From RGZA01 sp041917755 (GTDB lineage Bacteria > Pseudomonadota > Alphaproteobacteria > UBA9219 > RGZA01): 64,000 bases of DNA. The translations under genes and the position numbers were made by a program. Below are positions 49,874-59,191 of this stretch, piece after piece. Position 1 is the stretch's first letter. Every line of letters begins with the position of its first letter. The notes beneath the pieces were generated by a model. It was not told where the DNA came from. It did no database searches and saw only the letters and a list, made by a program, of their open reading frames with translations. The DNA is taken from positions 62,001-126,000 of the forward strand of contig JAYRWY010000005.1 of NCBI GenBank assembly GCA_041917755.1, read 5' to 3'.

Positions 49874-50404
49874 TTATTCGCGCTTGTTGTCGTCGCCCAT
49901 TTGTTTGACGCGCATCTGACGAGCGCGTGTCAAAATGGAATCTTCCATTGTGCCTGCGGTGGCAACATTGGTGTTTACATCCACCCATCCGCCAGCCGTA
50001 TCTTTTTGTTGACGGAACACGGTGACGCGTACGGCGTCAGCGCGAAGTTCGCGCGATAAAATAAATACGTTTAGTTTGATGCGTTCATTGGGTGATGATG
50101 GTGGTGCATACCAATCGGTAATAATGGTGCCGCCAAATGGATCAGCTGAAACCAGCGGCATGAATGACAACGTATCGAGCGCGGCGCGCCACAAATATGC
50201 ATTCACGCCAATGCCGACATTGGAACCTTTTTTCTGGTCTTCACGGCCACCGAATAACGAGATACCACCTTTTTGTGAAGCCACACTGCCATCGGCATAA
50301 CGGGCATTTCTGTCCCTATCCGTATTATAGGTATCTTCGCGGTCAACACCGCTGCATGCGCCCAAAAGTGCAGAAAAAGCAATTAAAACAATAAGATAAT
50401 TCAT
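49874..50404 (-). CDS. DUF3576 lipoprotein
   Basis: 176 residues starting MNYLIVLIAFSALLGACSGV, a lipoprotein signal with lipobox LGAC. Family features: GGISLFGG, GIGVNAYLWRAALDTLSFMP, DPFGGTIITDWYAPP, ELRADAVRVTVFRQQ. The family is restricted largely to alphaproteobacteria and sits before leuS; role unknown, probably in the outer membrane or periplasm. ATG 50404 puts the signal at the start; ATG 50425 is possible. Confidence 0.9.
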   Translation of the reverse strand: MNYLIVLIAFSALLGACSGVDREDTYNTDRDRNARYADGSVASQKGGISLFGGREDQKKGSNVGIGVNAYLWRAALDTLSFMPLVSADPFGGTIITDWYAPPSSPNERIKLNVFILSRELRADAVRVTVFRQQKDTAGGWVDVNTNVATAGTMEDSILTRARQMRVKQMGDDNKRE

Positions 50405-50756
50405 GGATGGCGTTTTCAATGTCATGGGGCGTCTATAAATGAGGACGAGGATGGGGTGGCGTGGCTTCGAGTGAGCTATTAAAGCCTTAGATAATATAAA
50501 AGCAAGCCTTTCCGGCGCTTTTGTGACGTTTCGTAGCCGTCCCGTGGATAAGGATTTGGTGCATAAATGCTAAGATTGTTGCCCTAATCGTTAATTTTCG
50601 TGTTGTTTGTGCCACACTCACTGGGCAAGGTTCGAAATCGGGTATTTTAAACTTGCTTGGGCAGCCTTATTGAACAACATTGTCCCTCATCGGACGGGTA
50701 TTCAAGCTCGTCTATTGTCTCTTATCAATATCTACCACCTTTTGGGGGAACAAAAC
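50405..50756. other. Upstream region of the porin gene
   Basis: A 352-base stretch without a supported gene. It probably carries the divergent promoters of the DUF3576 and porin genes and a long porin leader ending in TTTTGGGGGAACAAAAC before the start codon. AT-rich segments at 50485-50505 and 50580-50610 could be promoters, but no convincing -35/-10 pair stands out. Confidence 0.35.
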
Positions 50757-51947
50757 ATGCGTAAACTTTTACTCGCTACCACAGCTCTTGCTGGCGCGGC
50801 ACTTTGCGGCGCAGCTGAAGCGAACATGGAAGTGACGGTTGGCGGTTACAACGATTTCCGTGCCGGCTTCACTGGACAAGATTTATCTGCAGGCGCAGGT
50901 ATCGCTCGTCGCGTTAACGATTTCCAAAACGAATTCCAATTGGAAGTTGAAGCCAAGAACAAGACCAGCAATGGCTTGGAATATGGCGCAGTTGCTACTC
51001 TTTGGAACGGCTCCCAGCTTAATAAAACGCCGATACAACAAGCTAACAACGTGAGCTTTCACCAGACCTATGGTTACGTGAACGGTTCATGGGGTCAAGT
51101 ACGTGCCGGTGACGAACATGGCGCTTCTGATTTCGAAGTACACGCTCCAATGACCTATGATTTCGGCGCCCAAGTTGATGGCAACTACACCGAATTCTTA
51201 CGTGGCCAAGACGTATTTGCTATCGCTCCAAGCTTCATCGATGATGATGAAAACTCAACCAAGATCAGCTACCTCACACCAAAACTCGGTATGGGTGCTC
51301 ATAAGGTTCAGTTGGGCGTAAGCTATGCTCCAAACTTTTATGATCAAGGTGTAAACACCACCTTCACATCAGCTGGTGCAGGTCCTGCATACCGCAACGC
51401 TGTGAAAGTTGGCGGCCAATATAACGGCAGCTTCATGGACAAGGTAAACGCATCTTTGGGCTTCGTAGTTCAAACTGCTGAAGGTACCGGTCGCGGCGTT
51501 GGTGCAACCACTGCTGCAGTTCGTGACTTCACCTCATGGGATATCGGCGCTCAGTTGGGTTATGCTGGCTTCACCGTTGGTGGTAACTACACCGACGCAG
51601 GTCGCTTCGGCACCGCAGCTGGTCAAGACAGCGATCAACATGTTTGGTCAGTTGGCGCTACCTATAAGTTTGACCGCGCTTCAGTTGGCGGTAGCTACCT
51701 ACAAGGTAAAGGCTACAACAACGCTGGCGTAGTTGCTGGTTCAACCGGTTTTGCTACCGTTGCTCCTGCTGTTGCTACCGACAACTATGTTGATAGCTAC
51801 ACCGTATGGGGTCTTGGTGCAGGTTACTCCCTGTTCGAAGGCATGACCACCAGTGTTGACACCGCGTTCTTCAAGCAAGAACGTCCAGCAGGTGTTGGCA
51901 ACAGCGAAGGTCACGTTGTTATCCTCTCCAACCGCGTTGCGTTCTAA
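50757..51947 (+). CDS. Gram-negative porin
   Basis: 396 residues. A signal peptide (MRKLLLATTALAGAALCGAA) precedes a beta-barrel of alternating strands: MEVTVGGYNDFRAGFTG, FQNEFQLEVEAKNKTSNGLE, SWGQVRAGDEHGASDFEV, TSWDIGAQLGYAGFTVGGNY, ending HVVILSNRVAF with terminal Phe. The layout matches alphaproteobacterial general porins. Codon use is biased (few rare codons), a Shine-Dalgarno-like GGGGGAA precedes the ATG and a strong terminator follows, all pointing to high expression. Confidence 0.9.
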   Translation: MRKLLLATTALAGAALCGAAEANMEVTVGGYNDFRAGFTGQDLSAGAGIARRVNDFQNEFQLEVEAKNKTSNGLEYGAVATLWNGSQLNKTPIQQANNVSFHQTYGYVNGSWGQVRAGDEHGASDFEVHAPMTYDFGAQVDGNYTEFLRGQDVFAIAPSFIDDDENSTKISYLTPKLGMGAHKVQLGVSYAPNFYDQGVNTTFTSAGAGPAYRNAVKVGGQYNGSFMDKVNASLGFVVQTAEGTGRGVGATTAAVRDFTSWDIGAQLGYAGFTVGGNYTDAGRFGTAAGQDSDQHVWSVGATYKFDRASVGGSYLQGKGYNNAGVVAGSTGFATVAPAVATDNYVDSYTVWGLGAGYSLFEGMTTSVDTAFFKQERPAGVGNSEGHVVILSNRVAF

Positions 51948-51983
51948 TAGAACCAACTCTGTTAAGAGTTAAAATATTGGGAG

Positions 51984-52014
51984 GGGCGGTTCGAAAGAAC
52001 CGCCCTTTCTTTTT
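51984..52014 (+). terminator. Intrinsic terminator of the porin gene
   Basis: Nine-bp stem GGGCGGTTC / GAACCGCCC around a GAAA tetraloop, followed by TTTCTTTTT. Confidence 0.93.
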
Positions 52015-52044
52015 GTGCGAATGAATTTCGAATAAGTTGTAAAA

Positions 52045-52674
52045 ATGACCATTGCCCAAACCCTCAGCCAATTGCGTGCATCCATCCCGCCGCAGGTGTC
52101 GTTGATTGCAGTCAGCAAGACGGTTGAAGAAGCGCGTTTGCGCGAGGCATTGGCCGCTGGACAGCGCGTCTTTGGCGAGAACTATGTGCAGGAAGCCAAA
52201 GGCAAATGGCCAGCGCTGAAGGCTGAATTTCCCGATATCCAGCTGCATCTGATAGGGCATTTGCAAAGCAATAAGGCCGATGATGCGGCGGCGCTGTTTG
52301 ACCGGATTGATACATTGGACAGGCCCAGCCTGGTGGAGGCACTCGCCAAGGCGATGCGTAAAAAAGGCCGCCAAATCCCATGTCTGATTGAAGTGAATAT
52401 TGGGGATGAACCGCAAAAAGCAGGTTGTGCGCTGGCTGATTTAGCCGCGCTGGTGGAACTTGCTAAAACGCATCACATAGATGTGCATGGTTTGATGTGC
52501 ATTCCGCCAGAAGGGAAAGACCCGCAACCTTATTTTAAAAAACTGGTGGAATTGGCCACGCTTTATAAATTGCCCACCATCAGCATGGGTATGAGCGCGG
52601 ATTACGAAACGGCAATTGCGTGTGGCTCAACCGAAATACGCATCGGCAGTGCGATATTTGGCAAGCGCCAATAG
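52045..52674 (+). CDS. YggS-family pyridoxal phosphate-binding protein
   Basis: PLP homeostasis protein (PLPBP family). The PLP Lys lies in LIAVSKTVEEARLREALAAG; other marks are FGENYVQEAKGKWPAL, HLIGHLQSNKADDAAAL, IEVNIGDEPQKAG, LMCIPPEGKDPQPYFKKL, SMGMSADYETAIACGSTEIR and RIGSAIFGKR. Length 209. The commonly seen neighbourhood near leuS and DUF3576 is kept, with a porin between. Confidence 0.95.
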   Translation: MTIAQTLSQLRASIPPQVSLIAVSKTVEEARLREALAAGQRVFGENYVQEAKGKWPALKAEFPDIQLHLIGHLQSNKADDAAALFDRIDTLDRPSLVEALAKAMRKKGRQIPCLIEVNIGDEPQKAGCALADLAALVELAKTHHIDVHGLMCIPPEGKDPQPYFKKLVELATLYKLPTISMGMSADYETAIACGSTEIRIGSAIFGKRQ

Positions 52675-52677
52675 CGC

Positions 52678-53913
52678 TTATGGCGTAAAGGATGCTGCGC
52701 CCTTGGCCATGGGCTTTAAACGATGAATGGTTTTTTCTTTGCCATCATCAGTGGTGGTTTTGAGCGGGTCAAATTCAAACCCATAACGTTGCACCACCTC
52801 ATAATCCTTATCGAATGAGTTTACGCGTGCGACCTGCGCGATGTGATAGGGCAGCACAACTTCCTTGAAATAATCCGGTGCGCCATCCGGAAAGCCAGCA
52901 ATAATAGCCCAGTTCAACTCCGCCAGCGCTCTGGAATAATGGCCATTGATGCGCGAGCGTTCCCATATGCCACAATGCTGCAAATCCCTTATCCCGCCCA
53001 GAGTAAGACCAAGCCCGCGCAATTGTTCAATTGCATCGCTGGATGAGGTAGGGAAAATGCCTGCTTCGCAGAATACTTTATCAATGCGCGCCTGCATTTC
53101 GCGGTCATTCCATAAATAGTTCAGGCGGCGCTGGGCACGCTCATACGGGGTTTCTTCATCGGCATCGCGTTTGGCAGTTTGTGCTGCTCTGGAATGGGCA
53201 AGAATGCCTTTGAGAAAATCAGGCGTATCATGATGCGCCACCAACGTCTTGCGCATCAATAAATAGGGCACTTTCAACATGCTTTGCAGGCTATGCACAA
53301 TTTCTTCACGCAGCATCAGGCCGTTATTGGTGCGCACAGTGAAATTGCCATCCACCTCGCGGTAGAGGTAGAGCGCAATGCGCTGTTCGCGCGATAATTT
53401 ATGGCCGTTATAGGCGGTTACTTCACCTGCAGCTTCGTGCAGCAAATCGCGTATGTTGGTATCGGCATCAATGAATTGGTTGGCTTGCTTTTTATAATTA
53501 TCACGCAGCTTGGAAAGGGTCGTTTGGTCGGGATAATGGGCGGTATTGATAAAGACAGGCCGCACGGTGCGCTTGGTGATAGCCTCGCCTTCTTCCAGCA
53601 AGCTGTCGAGCAGCGGACGGCGCGCACGTGAGGCAATATCCGGATTACGAAACGCGCGGAACGGCAGTTTTTTCTTTTTGAGTTTTTCCTGCTGCTCCTC
53701 GCTGGGTTCTTGCACGGCAAAACCGCCCACGCCGCGCATGAGATGCAGGATATTGTAGGTCACAGCGCTGGTATATTTCAGCGATGGCTGGCGCGGCGCA
53801 TCAGGGTTGATGGCCACCACTTCGTCCAATAGCGCATGCGCCACTCTTTCGCGGGCATCATGACCTTGCGCTGGAAATTTGCGGGTGATGTTGAGCTTGG
53901 GTGTATTCGGCAT
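52678..53913 (-). CDS. Hypothetical protein
   Basis: 411 residues, soluble and charged, no recognised family. Features: AHALLDEVVAINPDAPRQPS, LKKKKLPFRAFRNPD, REQRIALYLYREVDGNFTVR and NGHYSRALAELNWAIIAGFP. The start ATG 53913 lacks a strong ribosome binding site. It is convergent with yggS, three bases apart. Length and alpha/beta pattern suggest an enzyme or effector, but no catalytic motif is evident. Confidence 0.6.
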   Translation of the reverse strand: MPNTPKLNITRKFPAQGHDARERVAHALLDEVVAINPDAPRQPSLKYTSAVTYNILHLMRGVGGFAVQEPSEEQQEKLKKKKLPFRAFRNPDIASRARRPLLDSLLEEGEAITKRTVRPVFINTAHYPDQTTLSKLRDNYKKQANQFIDADTNIRDLLHEAAGEVTAYNGHKLSREQRIALYLYREVDGNFTVRTNNGLMLREEIVHSLQSMLKVPYLLMRKTLVAHHDTPDFLKGILAHSRAAQTAKRDADEETPYERAQRRLNYLWNDREMQARIDKVFCEAGIFPTSSSDAIEQLRGLGLTLGGIRDLQHCGIWERSRINGHYSRALAELNWAIIAGFPDGAPDYFKEVVLPYHIAQVARVNSFDKDYEVVQRYGFEFDPLKTTTDDGKEKTIHRLKPMAKGAASFTP

Positions 53914-54014
53914 GAGCTTTAGTTTTCACTAAAACCGCGAAAGTAATCAGCAAAAAGCGTGTTTTGTAAGAAAAAGGGGTTGCACAAGCATGAGGATTAG
54001 CCACAAATCAAGCC

Positions 54015-54845
54015 ATGCAGGCCGAATTAACTAACCCCATCACCTTTACCATCGATCTGGAGGACCATCTGGGCGAATACGCGGCTGGCGGCCGCTGGGT
54101 GAATAATGCGCAGCGTATTCTTGATTTTTGCACGCAGCATCACATCCGTGCGACGTTTTTCACCGTGGGCAAGGTGGCGGCGCAGCCTGCATTACTCAAA
54201 CGTATTGTCAATGACGGGCATGAATTGGCGTTGCATTCCTATGACCATATTGCGCTGACCAAGGAAGACCCAAAGACCTATGGCGCGAAGCTCCGTGCGG
54301 CCAAACAAACCTTTGAAGATATCAGCGGTAAGGCGGTGGTTGGATTTCGTGCGCCGATTTTCTCCCTCACACCGCAATCATACTGGGTGGTGGATGTGCT
54401 GGGCGATCTTGGGTTTGCCTATTCCTCCAGCGTGATTGCAGGTAAGGGCGCAGTGAACGGGTTTCCCGGTGTGCCTAACCAGCCGTTTAAATGGGCTAAT
54501 GGATTGGTGGAATTGCCTGTGCCGATGCTGGATCTTGGCGTGCTGGCCTTGCCATTTCTGGGCGGGGTGTATTTGCGTTATTTGCCATTGCCGATTGTGC
54601 GCATGATGCAGAATGGATTGAATAAAAACGCGGTGCTGTGGACTTATACCCATCCTTATGATGTGGATGAGGATGAAGGCTATGTGCGATTAAACGACGG
54701 CACGCCGTTATGGATGAATGTGTTGTTGATGAATAACCGCCGCGGGTTTTTGAATAAACTTCATGCGCTGCTGGGTCATCATGCGGGCGCGCCGCTGCGT
54801 GAGCGCGCCGCAGCTCTTGGCGAATTGCCTGTATTTAAAGCGTAG
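54015..54845 (+). CDS. Polysaccharide deacetylase (NodB domain)
   Basis: 276 residues of the carbohydrate esterase 4 type: the Asp pair in FTIDLEDHLGEYAAGG, metal His pair in ELALHSYDHIA, VGFRAPIFSLTPQSYWVVD and YTHPYDVDEDEG. The overall pattern resembles deacetylases tied to exopolysaccharide/exosortase loci (PEP-CTERM/XrtA type), though no exosortase is visible here. No signal peptide. Its last 11 bases overlap the convergent gene. Confidence 0.88.
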   Translation: MQAELTNPITFTIDLEDHLGEYAAGGRWVNNAQRILDFCTQHHIRATFFTVGKVAAQPALLKRIVNDGHELALHSYDHIALTKEDPKTYGAKLRAAKQTFEDISGKAVVGFRAPIFSLTPQSYWVVDVLGDLGFAYSSSVIAGKGAVNGFPGVPNQPFKWANGLVELPVPMLDLGVLALPFLGGVYLRYLPLPIVRMMQNGLNKNAVLWTYTHPYDVDEDEGYVRLNDGTPLWMNVLLMNNRRGFLNKLHALLGHHAGAPLRERAAALGELPVFKA

Positions 54846-55275
54846 GCGTAAAGCTGCCTTTTTTGAAATCCGGCTGTGCGGTCGCAATGGCGGCTTGTTC
54901 GCCTAATGTGCGCAGTGTTGGCGGAAAGGCTTGCGAACGCAGCATGGTGCGCGCTGATTGAATGGCATCAATCCAACGCTGTTCCGGGCTTGCAAGATAG
55001 GCTTTGGCGGCATCATAAATTTTAGCGATATCCAGCATATCCAGATTGATTTGACCTGTGCGCGATCCGGTTTCATTTGAGATAACCTCCCATGCATCGC
55101 GCATAGCGGGCGGTTTGCCATACGCTGCAATCTCGGATGCATAGGGCGCAAGTTTTCCTGCAATGGTTTGAATAAGCGATGCTGCAGGTTCAAGAAAGGA
55201 TTCACGGCCGCGTTCACTGAGCAAACAAATGGCACGGGCTTCCATAAACAGCTGTGTGTGCGGTGAAATCGACAT
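54835..55275 (-). CDS. Hypothetical helical protein
   Basis: 146 residues, all-helical pattern (LEPAASLIQTIAGKLAPYAS, INLDMLDIAKIYDAAKAYLA), no family recognised, no signal peptide. GGA precedes ATG 55275. Convergent overlap of 11 bases with the deacetylase gene. Confidence 0.55.
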   Translation of the reverse strand: MSISPHTQLFMEARAICLLSERGRESFLEPAASLIQTIAGKLAPYASEIAAYGKPPAMRDAWEVISNETGSRTGQINLDMLDIAKIYDAAKAYLASPEQRWIDAIQSARTMLRSQAFPPTLRTLGEQAAIATAQPDFKKGSFTPTL

Positions 55276-55552
55276 ATTAAATCCTTTTCAAAAAATCACT
55301 TTAGACCAATGTCATTCTACTTAAGCAGCAGCGTGCGCGCATGACAAGGTAGATAAAATTTTATCCAATCATGGTAAATAATGCGCGCCCTGCATGCACA
55401 CTCGGCCATTGGAAATAAAGGATATTTCATCCCTTGCGCAGTAAAGAAGTAAAAATAATTTCCATTAAACATCCGTCAAGCATTGGGTGATAGGGTTTTG
55501 CCTATTCAACGACGGTTTATTTTTTATCCAATATTTTTCAGGAGTATTTTCC

Positions 55553-56098
55553 GTGAAGCTATCTCTCAAAACACTCGTATGTGCGGCTGCCCTTTCACTG
55601 TTTGCGGTGTCGGCTGTTCCAGCACACGCTGAATATATCAGCTATCGTAGTCATGATGCCGGTGTAGAAGCCGCACAGATGCGTCTTAAACAGCTTGGCT
55701 ATTTTGTTGGCAAGGTTGACGGGATTAACGGCCCGCGTACCAGCGCTGCATTGGCTGCGTTCCAGCGCAATAACGGTTTGATGGCGACGGGTAATTACGA
55801 CTATTACACGCAGGCCATGTTATTCCCTGTATACAATACAGCGTATAATAACGCCTATATCCGCAGCTATGCTTATGTACAGCAACCAACCGCCTATGCG
55901 GTACCGGTAGCGTATACTGTGCCATTGAATGATTATCGCGCTGGCGCGACCTATGCCCAGCCGATTGCCTATGCCGCACAATTGCCAAGTGCCCGCCCGA
56001 TTGCAACCACCTATGCAATTTCAGAAGCGGTGCGTTACGGTAATTACGAAGTGCCGGTAGGCTCACCGATTACCACGGTTGTTCCGCGCCCTTGGTAA
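55553..56098 (+). CDS. Secreted protein with peptidoglycan-binding domain and Tyr-rich tail
   Basis: 181 residues with a signal peptide (LKTLVCAAALSLFAVSAVPA) and a PG_binding_1 domain (about residues 30-85: AAQMRLKQLGYFVGKVDGIN, GPRTSAALAAFQRNNGLMAT). The rest is rich in Tyr, Ala, Val and Pro (AYAVPVAYTVPLNDYRAGAT). It starts with GTG 55553, with AGGAG eight bases upstream; no ATG fits the signal peptide. Likely periplasmic and wall-attached; the Tyr-rich tail has no known function. Confidence 0.8.
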   Translation: MKLSLKTLVCAAALSLFAVSAVPAHAEYISYRSHDAGVEAAQMRLKQLGYFVGKVDGINGPRTSAALAAFQRNNGLMATGNYDYYTQAMLFPVYNTAYNNAYIRSYAYVQQPTAYAVPVAYTVPLNDYRAGATYAQPIAYAAQLPSARPIATTYAISEAVRYGNYEVPVGSPITTVVPRPW

Positions 56099-56128
56099 GA
56101 TAATTTCTACGGATTAGTTTGGTACGAA

Positions 56129-56674
56129 TTAAAACGTGGTGTGTTGTGGCCATTTGCCCAACATGCCACGTTGTTCGTTTAAGACCCCGGGAATGATTTC
56201 AAGGCCAAGAAAGCGGCTTTCATCTACCCAGCCCGGCAAGGTGATGCCCAGCATCACATCCCGCACAAAGCCAAAACGATTATAATATGGCGCATCACCC
56301 ACCAGAATGATGGAGGCGTAATGCATGCCTCTTGCAATCGCGATGGAGTAATTCATCAGCTCCACGCCGATGCCTTCGCTTTGCCGTGCGGGTTCAACCG
56401 CGATGGGGCCAAGCAAAAGACTGGGTGTGCCGTCGGGTAATACCACCGGCCAATAGCGGATGGTGCCAACCAGTTTTTGCGTAGCGTTATCTTCCACCAC
56501 AAAACAAAGCCCTTTGATGGGGGCTACTCCCTCGCGGAAACGATAGGCGGTTTTTTTGAAGCGGTCAGGGCCAAAGCATACATCCAGCAGACGTTCGATG
56601 GCCGCGGCATCGCTTTCGCGTTCGTAGCGTACCGTGGTGTTGTCTGTGAGGCGTTGCGGGGCAGTTTGAGGCAT
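56129..56674 (-). CDS. GNAT-family N-acetyltransferase (COG3153-like)
   Basis: 181 residues. VRYERESDAAAIERLLDVCF, the acetyl-CoA loop LLGPIAVEPARQSEGIGVEL, and GDAPYYNRFGFV are typical of the YhbS/COG3153 group. Substrate unknown; cytosolic. Divergent from the apaG region. Confidence 0.88.
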   Translation of the reverse strand: MPQTAPQRLTDNTTVRYERESDAAAIERLLDVCFGPDRFKKTAYRFREGVAPIKGLCFVVEDNATQKLVGTIRYWPVVLPDGTPSLLLGPIAVEPARQSEGIGVELMNYSIAIARGMHYASIILVGDAPYYNRFGFVRDVMLGITLPGWVDESRFLGLEIIPGVLNEQRGMLGKWPQHTTF

Positions 56675-56824
56675 TCGTCGGGCGTTGTGCGTATGGGTTA
56701 TGTCAAGTAGTCATAATGGTTTTTTCTTGCCAACAAAATAACTTATTTAGATGCGTATTATATTTATGGCCTGCGGCCAAGCTGGGTCTTTATTTTTACT
56801 TCTAAACGCTCTACATAATTGCCT

Positions 56825-57220
56825 ATGTACACCGCGATCACCAAAGACATTAAAGTTTCCGTGAAGCCCGTTTATCTGGAAGGACAATCCACGCCCGATG
56901 AGCGCCATTTTGTATGGGCGTATCAGGTCAAAATTGAAAACCAGAGCGAGGCAACCGTACAGCTGATCAACCGCTATTGGAAAATTACCGATGCGTTGGG
57001 GCGTGTGCAGGAAGTGCGTGGTGAAGGCGTGGTGGGAGAACAGCCCGTGTTAAAGCCTGGCCAGAGTTTTGAATATACCAGTGGCACGCCATTGCCGACA
57101 TCATCGGGCATCATGCTGGGCCGGTATGAAATGGTAAAAGAAACCGGTGAGCGCTTTGAAATTGATGTGCCCGCGTTTTCGCTGGATATTCCCAGCGCCG
57201 AGAAACCTAGACTTAACTAA
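56825..57220 (+). CDS. apaG: ApaG protein
   Basis: 131 residues, an immunoglobulin-like beta fold. Family signatures: VKPVYLEGQSTPDERHFVWA, NQSEATVQLINRYWKITDA, VRGEGVVGEQPVLKPGQSFE, YTSGTPLPTSSGIMLGRYEM and FSLDIP. Linked to cobalt/magnesium tolerance in enterics; molecular role not established. ATG 56825 rather than a TTG at 56819. A repeat element follows at its stop codon. Confidence 0.95.
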   Translation: MYTAITKDIKVSVKPVYLEGQSTPDERHFVWAYQVKIENQSEATVQLINRYWKITDALGRVQEVRGEGVVGEQPVLKPGQSFEYTSGTPLPTSSGIMLGRYEMVKETGERFEIDVPAFSLDIPSAEKPRLN

Positions 57221-57286
57221 CTCAAACGCCACTCGTTAATTATGGGCGGCTTCGCCCGCATAAGCTCGCGGCTGCCGCCGTCGCTG
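57220..57286. repeat. Dispersed intergenic repeat, copy 2
   Basis: ACTCAAACGCC at the apaG stop, a 14-base insertion relative to the other copy, then GGCTTCGCCCGCATAAGCTC and CGTCGC. The same blocks follow mnmG at 14845-14895. The GGGCG-GCTT-CGCCC part can form a hairpin. Confidence 0.45.
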
Positions 57287-57420
57287 AACTTAAGATATTG
57301 AACCATCACAAACTACATGGTTAATTCGCCCGGATTAACCAGGTAACCAATGAAGAAAGTAATTTTGCAACCTGCGTTTGTTTTTCCAGATGGTACTCTG
57401 TTGATAAGGGGAAAACGAAC

Positions 57421-57741
57421 ATGACTGACAACATCAAGAACGATATCGTGAAAACAGAAGACATGAAATATCCGTCCGTCAGCTTTGTTGAAGAGTTGGG
57501 CGCGAATACCGCCGAGGCGATTTGCGCAAGTATGCGCGCAGCCAATGATGATGCACCAAGTTTTGGCCCATGCATTACCCCAATTCCAGGTACAAGCGCT
57601 GCTTCAAGCAGTGCCCATTTAGATGCCACGACACTGGCCCATGCGTTGACCAAGTTGCGTGAACATGCGTTGCCTGCGCCATTTTTCAAAGGCAAGTTCA
57701 TGCAAAATTATCGCGTTATTCTGGGTAAGGAAGATAAGTAA
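57421..57741 (+). CDS. Small hypothetical protein
   Basis: 106 residues, no family recognised, no signal peptide. Central Ala/Ser-rich part (AASSSAHLDATTLAHALTKL) and ending FKGKFMQNYRVILGKED. Start ATG 57421 follows GGGGAAAACGAAC. Convergent with the next gene. Confidence 0.55.
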   Translation: MTDNIKNDIVKTEDMKYPSVSFVEELGANTAEAICASMRAANDDAPSFGPCITPIPGTSAASSSAHLDATTLAHALTKLREHALPAPFFKGKFMQNYRVILGKEDK

Positions 57742-57752
57742 TCAAAAGCAGG

Positions 57753-59036
57753 TTAGCCTTTGATATCTACGCCTGAACCGCGCAGCGTGCCGTTTTGTAA
57801 ATCATTCTGATATTTCTGCATATTCATCAGCATCATATCCTGAATAAGCTCGGCTGGTATTGCGTTGCCTGACGGGGTCATGGCGTCCATGGTGAGTGGC
57901 GCAGATAGACCGGGGGATGGCAGATTGGTAGCCGGCAGCTCGTCATCTGATAATGTGCTGGCGACGGATGCGGCTGGCTTTTGTATGCCCAATAATTCGG
58001 ATGGATCAGCCTTAGCCATTGGCGCGGATTGCTTACCATAAGCTTTCAGGCGTGGGTCCGGCATATCGCGTGGCGGCATGGTGGCGGGTGAACCCACATG
58101 GCGTACGACGCCTGCCAGTGAATACATCTTGTGGCCATCGGCTTCGATGGGGGCGTGGCGAACAGGACCGCTTGCGGGTGCTACGCTGTCGTTTGCGTCA
58201 TCATTTGATGGTGTTGACTTGGTAGCTGGTTTGGCATCTGCAATATTGGCAACGGGAGCCGGTTGTTCATTGCCCATCACGCCGCCAAAGGGTTGTTTTG
58301 TGGCAAGTTTGCGGGCGGATTTGGCAGGTGCGGCAACGGGGGCATCGGCCAGCGCGGTTGCATCGCTATCTGCATCAATGCCGGGTTCTGCTTCAGCCAG
58401 CATGGTGGTTGGAGCGTCTTTGATGATTTTGTTGCTTGGTAAATCACGTGCGCCGGAAGTTTCTACGCCAAGCAGGCCAGCAACAATGGTTTCACCCACG
58501 CCGCCACCTTTTTCCTGTTCAACAATCGCATCGATGGCTGCGGTGACAATACCCATCGGGCCCCAGAACAGACCGCCGCCAGAAACCTGAGCAACGCCAC
58601 TGATTTTATCGCCGGTTACATGGCGGTAAATCATATTTACAACCGGAATATGGTGTAGCGGATTGATGGTATCGAGGAAATCTTCAAAGGTATAATCAAC
58701 CGTGTCCACATCGGGACCAACACTTTTTTTGCTGGCGCCGCTATGGTTGAAATTGTTCATGCGGCTTTTATCAACGCGCTGACTTGGCCATTCATCATCG
58801 GAGGCGTTGGTGGTTTGTGGCTGCGCGTTTGCGTGTTGTGCGCTCTTATGTGCGGCACCTTTAGCGCTGCGTGCAGTTGCTTCGGTGGGCAGTGGGCTGC
58901 TGGCTTGACCCGTTACCGAGCTAGCGGTTGTGGATGGGGTGGCCGCACGCGAACCGGCATTGGGCGTAAACTTTGCCCAATCTGGTTGATGCAGGGTTAT
59001 TTGTCCCCGGCCTTTTAATACGTAGTCTGGATTCAT
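57753..59036 (-). CDS. Hypothetical protein with conserved hydrophobic core and disordered flanks
   Basis: 427 residues. The middle (about 115-180) is conserved-looking: YTFEDFLDTINPLHHIPVVN, MIYRHVTGDKISGVAQV, GLFWGPMGIVTAAIDAIVEQ, a pattern I have seen in unnamed alphaproteobacterial proteins. Both flanks are Ala/Pro/Thr/Asp-rich and probably disordered. GGGGAG eight bases upstream sets ATG 59036. No signal peptide; the core may associate with a membrane. Function unknown. Confidence 0.7.
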   Translation of the reverse strand: MNPDYVLKGRGQITLHQPDWAKFTPNAGSRAATPSTTASSVTGQASSPLPTEATARSAKGAAHKSAQHANAQPQTTNASDDEWPSQRVDKSRMNNFNHSGASKKSVGPDVDTVDYTFEDFLDTINPLHHIPVVNMIYRHVTGDKISGVAQVSGGGLFWGPMGIVTAAIDAIVEQEKGGGVGETIVAGLLGVETSGARDLPSNKIIKDAPTTMLAEAEPGIDADSDATALADAPVAAPAKSARKLATKQPFGGVMGNEQPAPVANIADAKPATKSTPSNDDANDSVAPASGPVRHAPIEADGHKMYSLAGVVRHVGSPATMPPRDMPDPRLKAYGKQSAPMAKADPSELLGIQKPAASVASTLSDDELPATNLPSPGLSAPLTMDAMTPSGNAIPAELIQDMMLMNMQKYQNDLQNGTLRGSGVDIKG

Positions 59037-59191
59037 AGATCCACTCCCCTGCATTAACCTTTTGCAAGGGGTGTGCCAAGTTAAACTGCATAAAAACTAT
59101 TTACAAACAATGGGTTAGTAGAATAGAAGTTTAGTTAAGGCAATATTTGCCATAGTCCGTCAGCCCCTTAACCCCCAGCTTTACTCGCCGC

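Noticed and set aside
50628..50650. tRNA T-arm-like GGTTCGAAATC upstream of the porin
   Set aside because: No acceptor stem, D-arm or anticodon arm can be folded around it.
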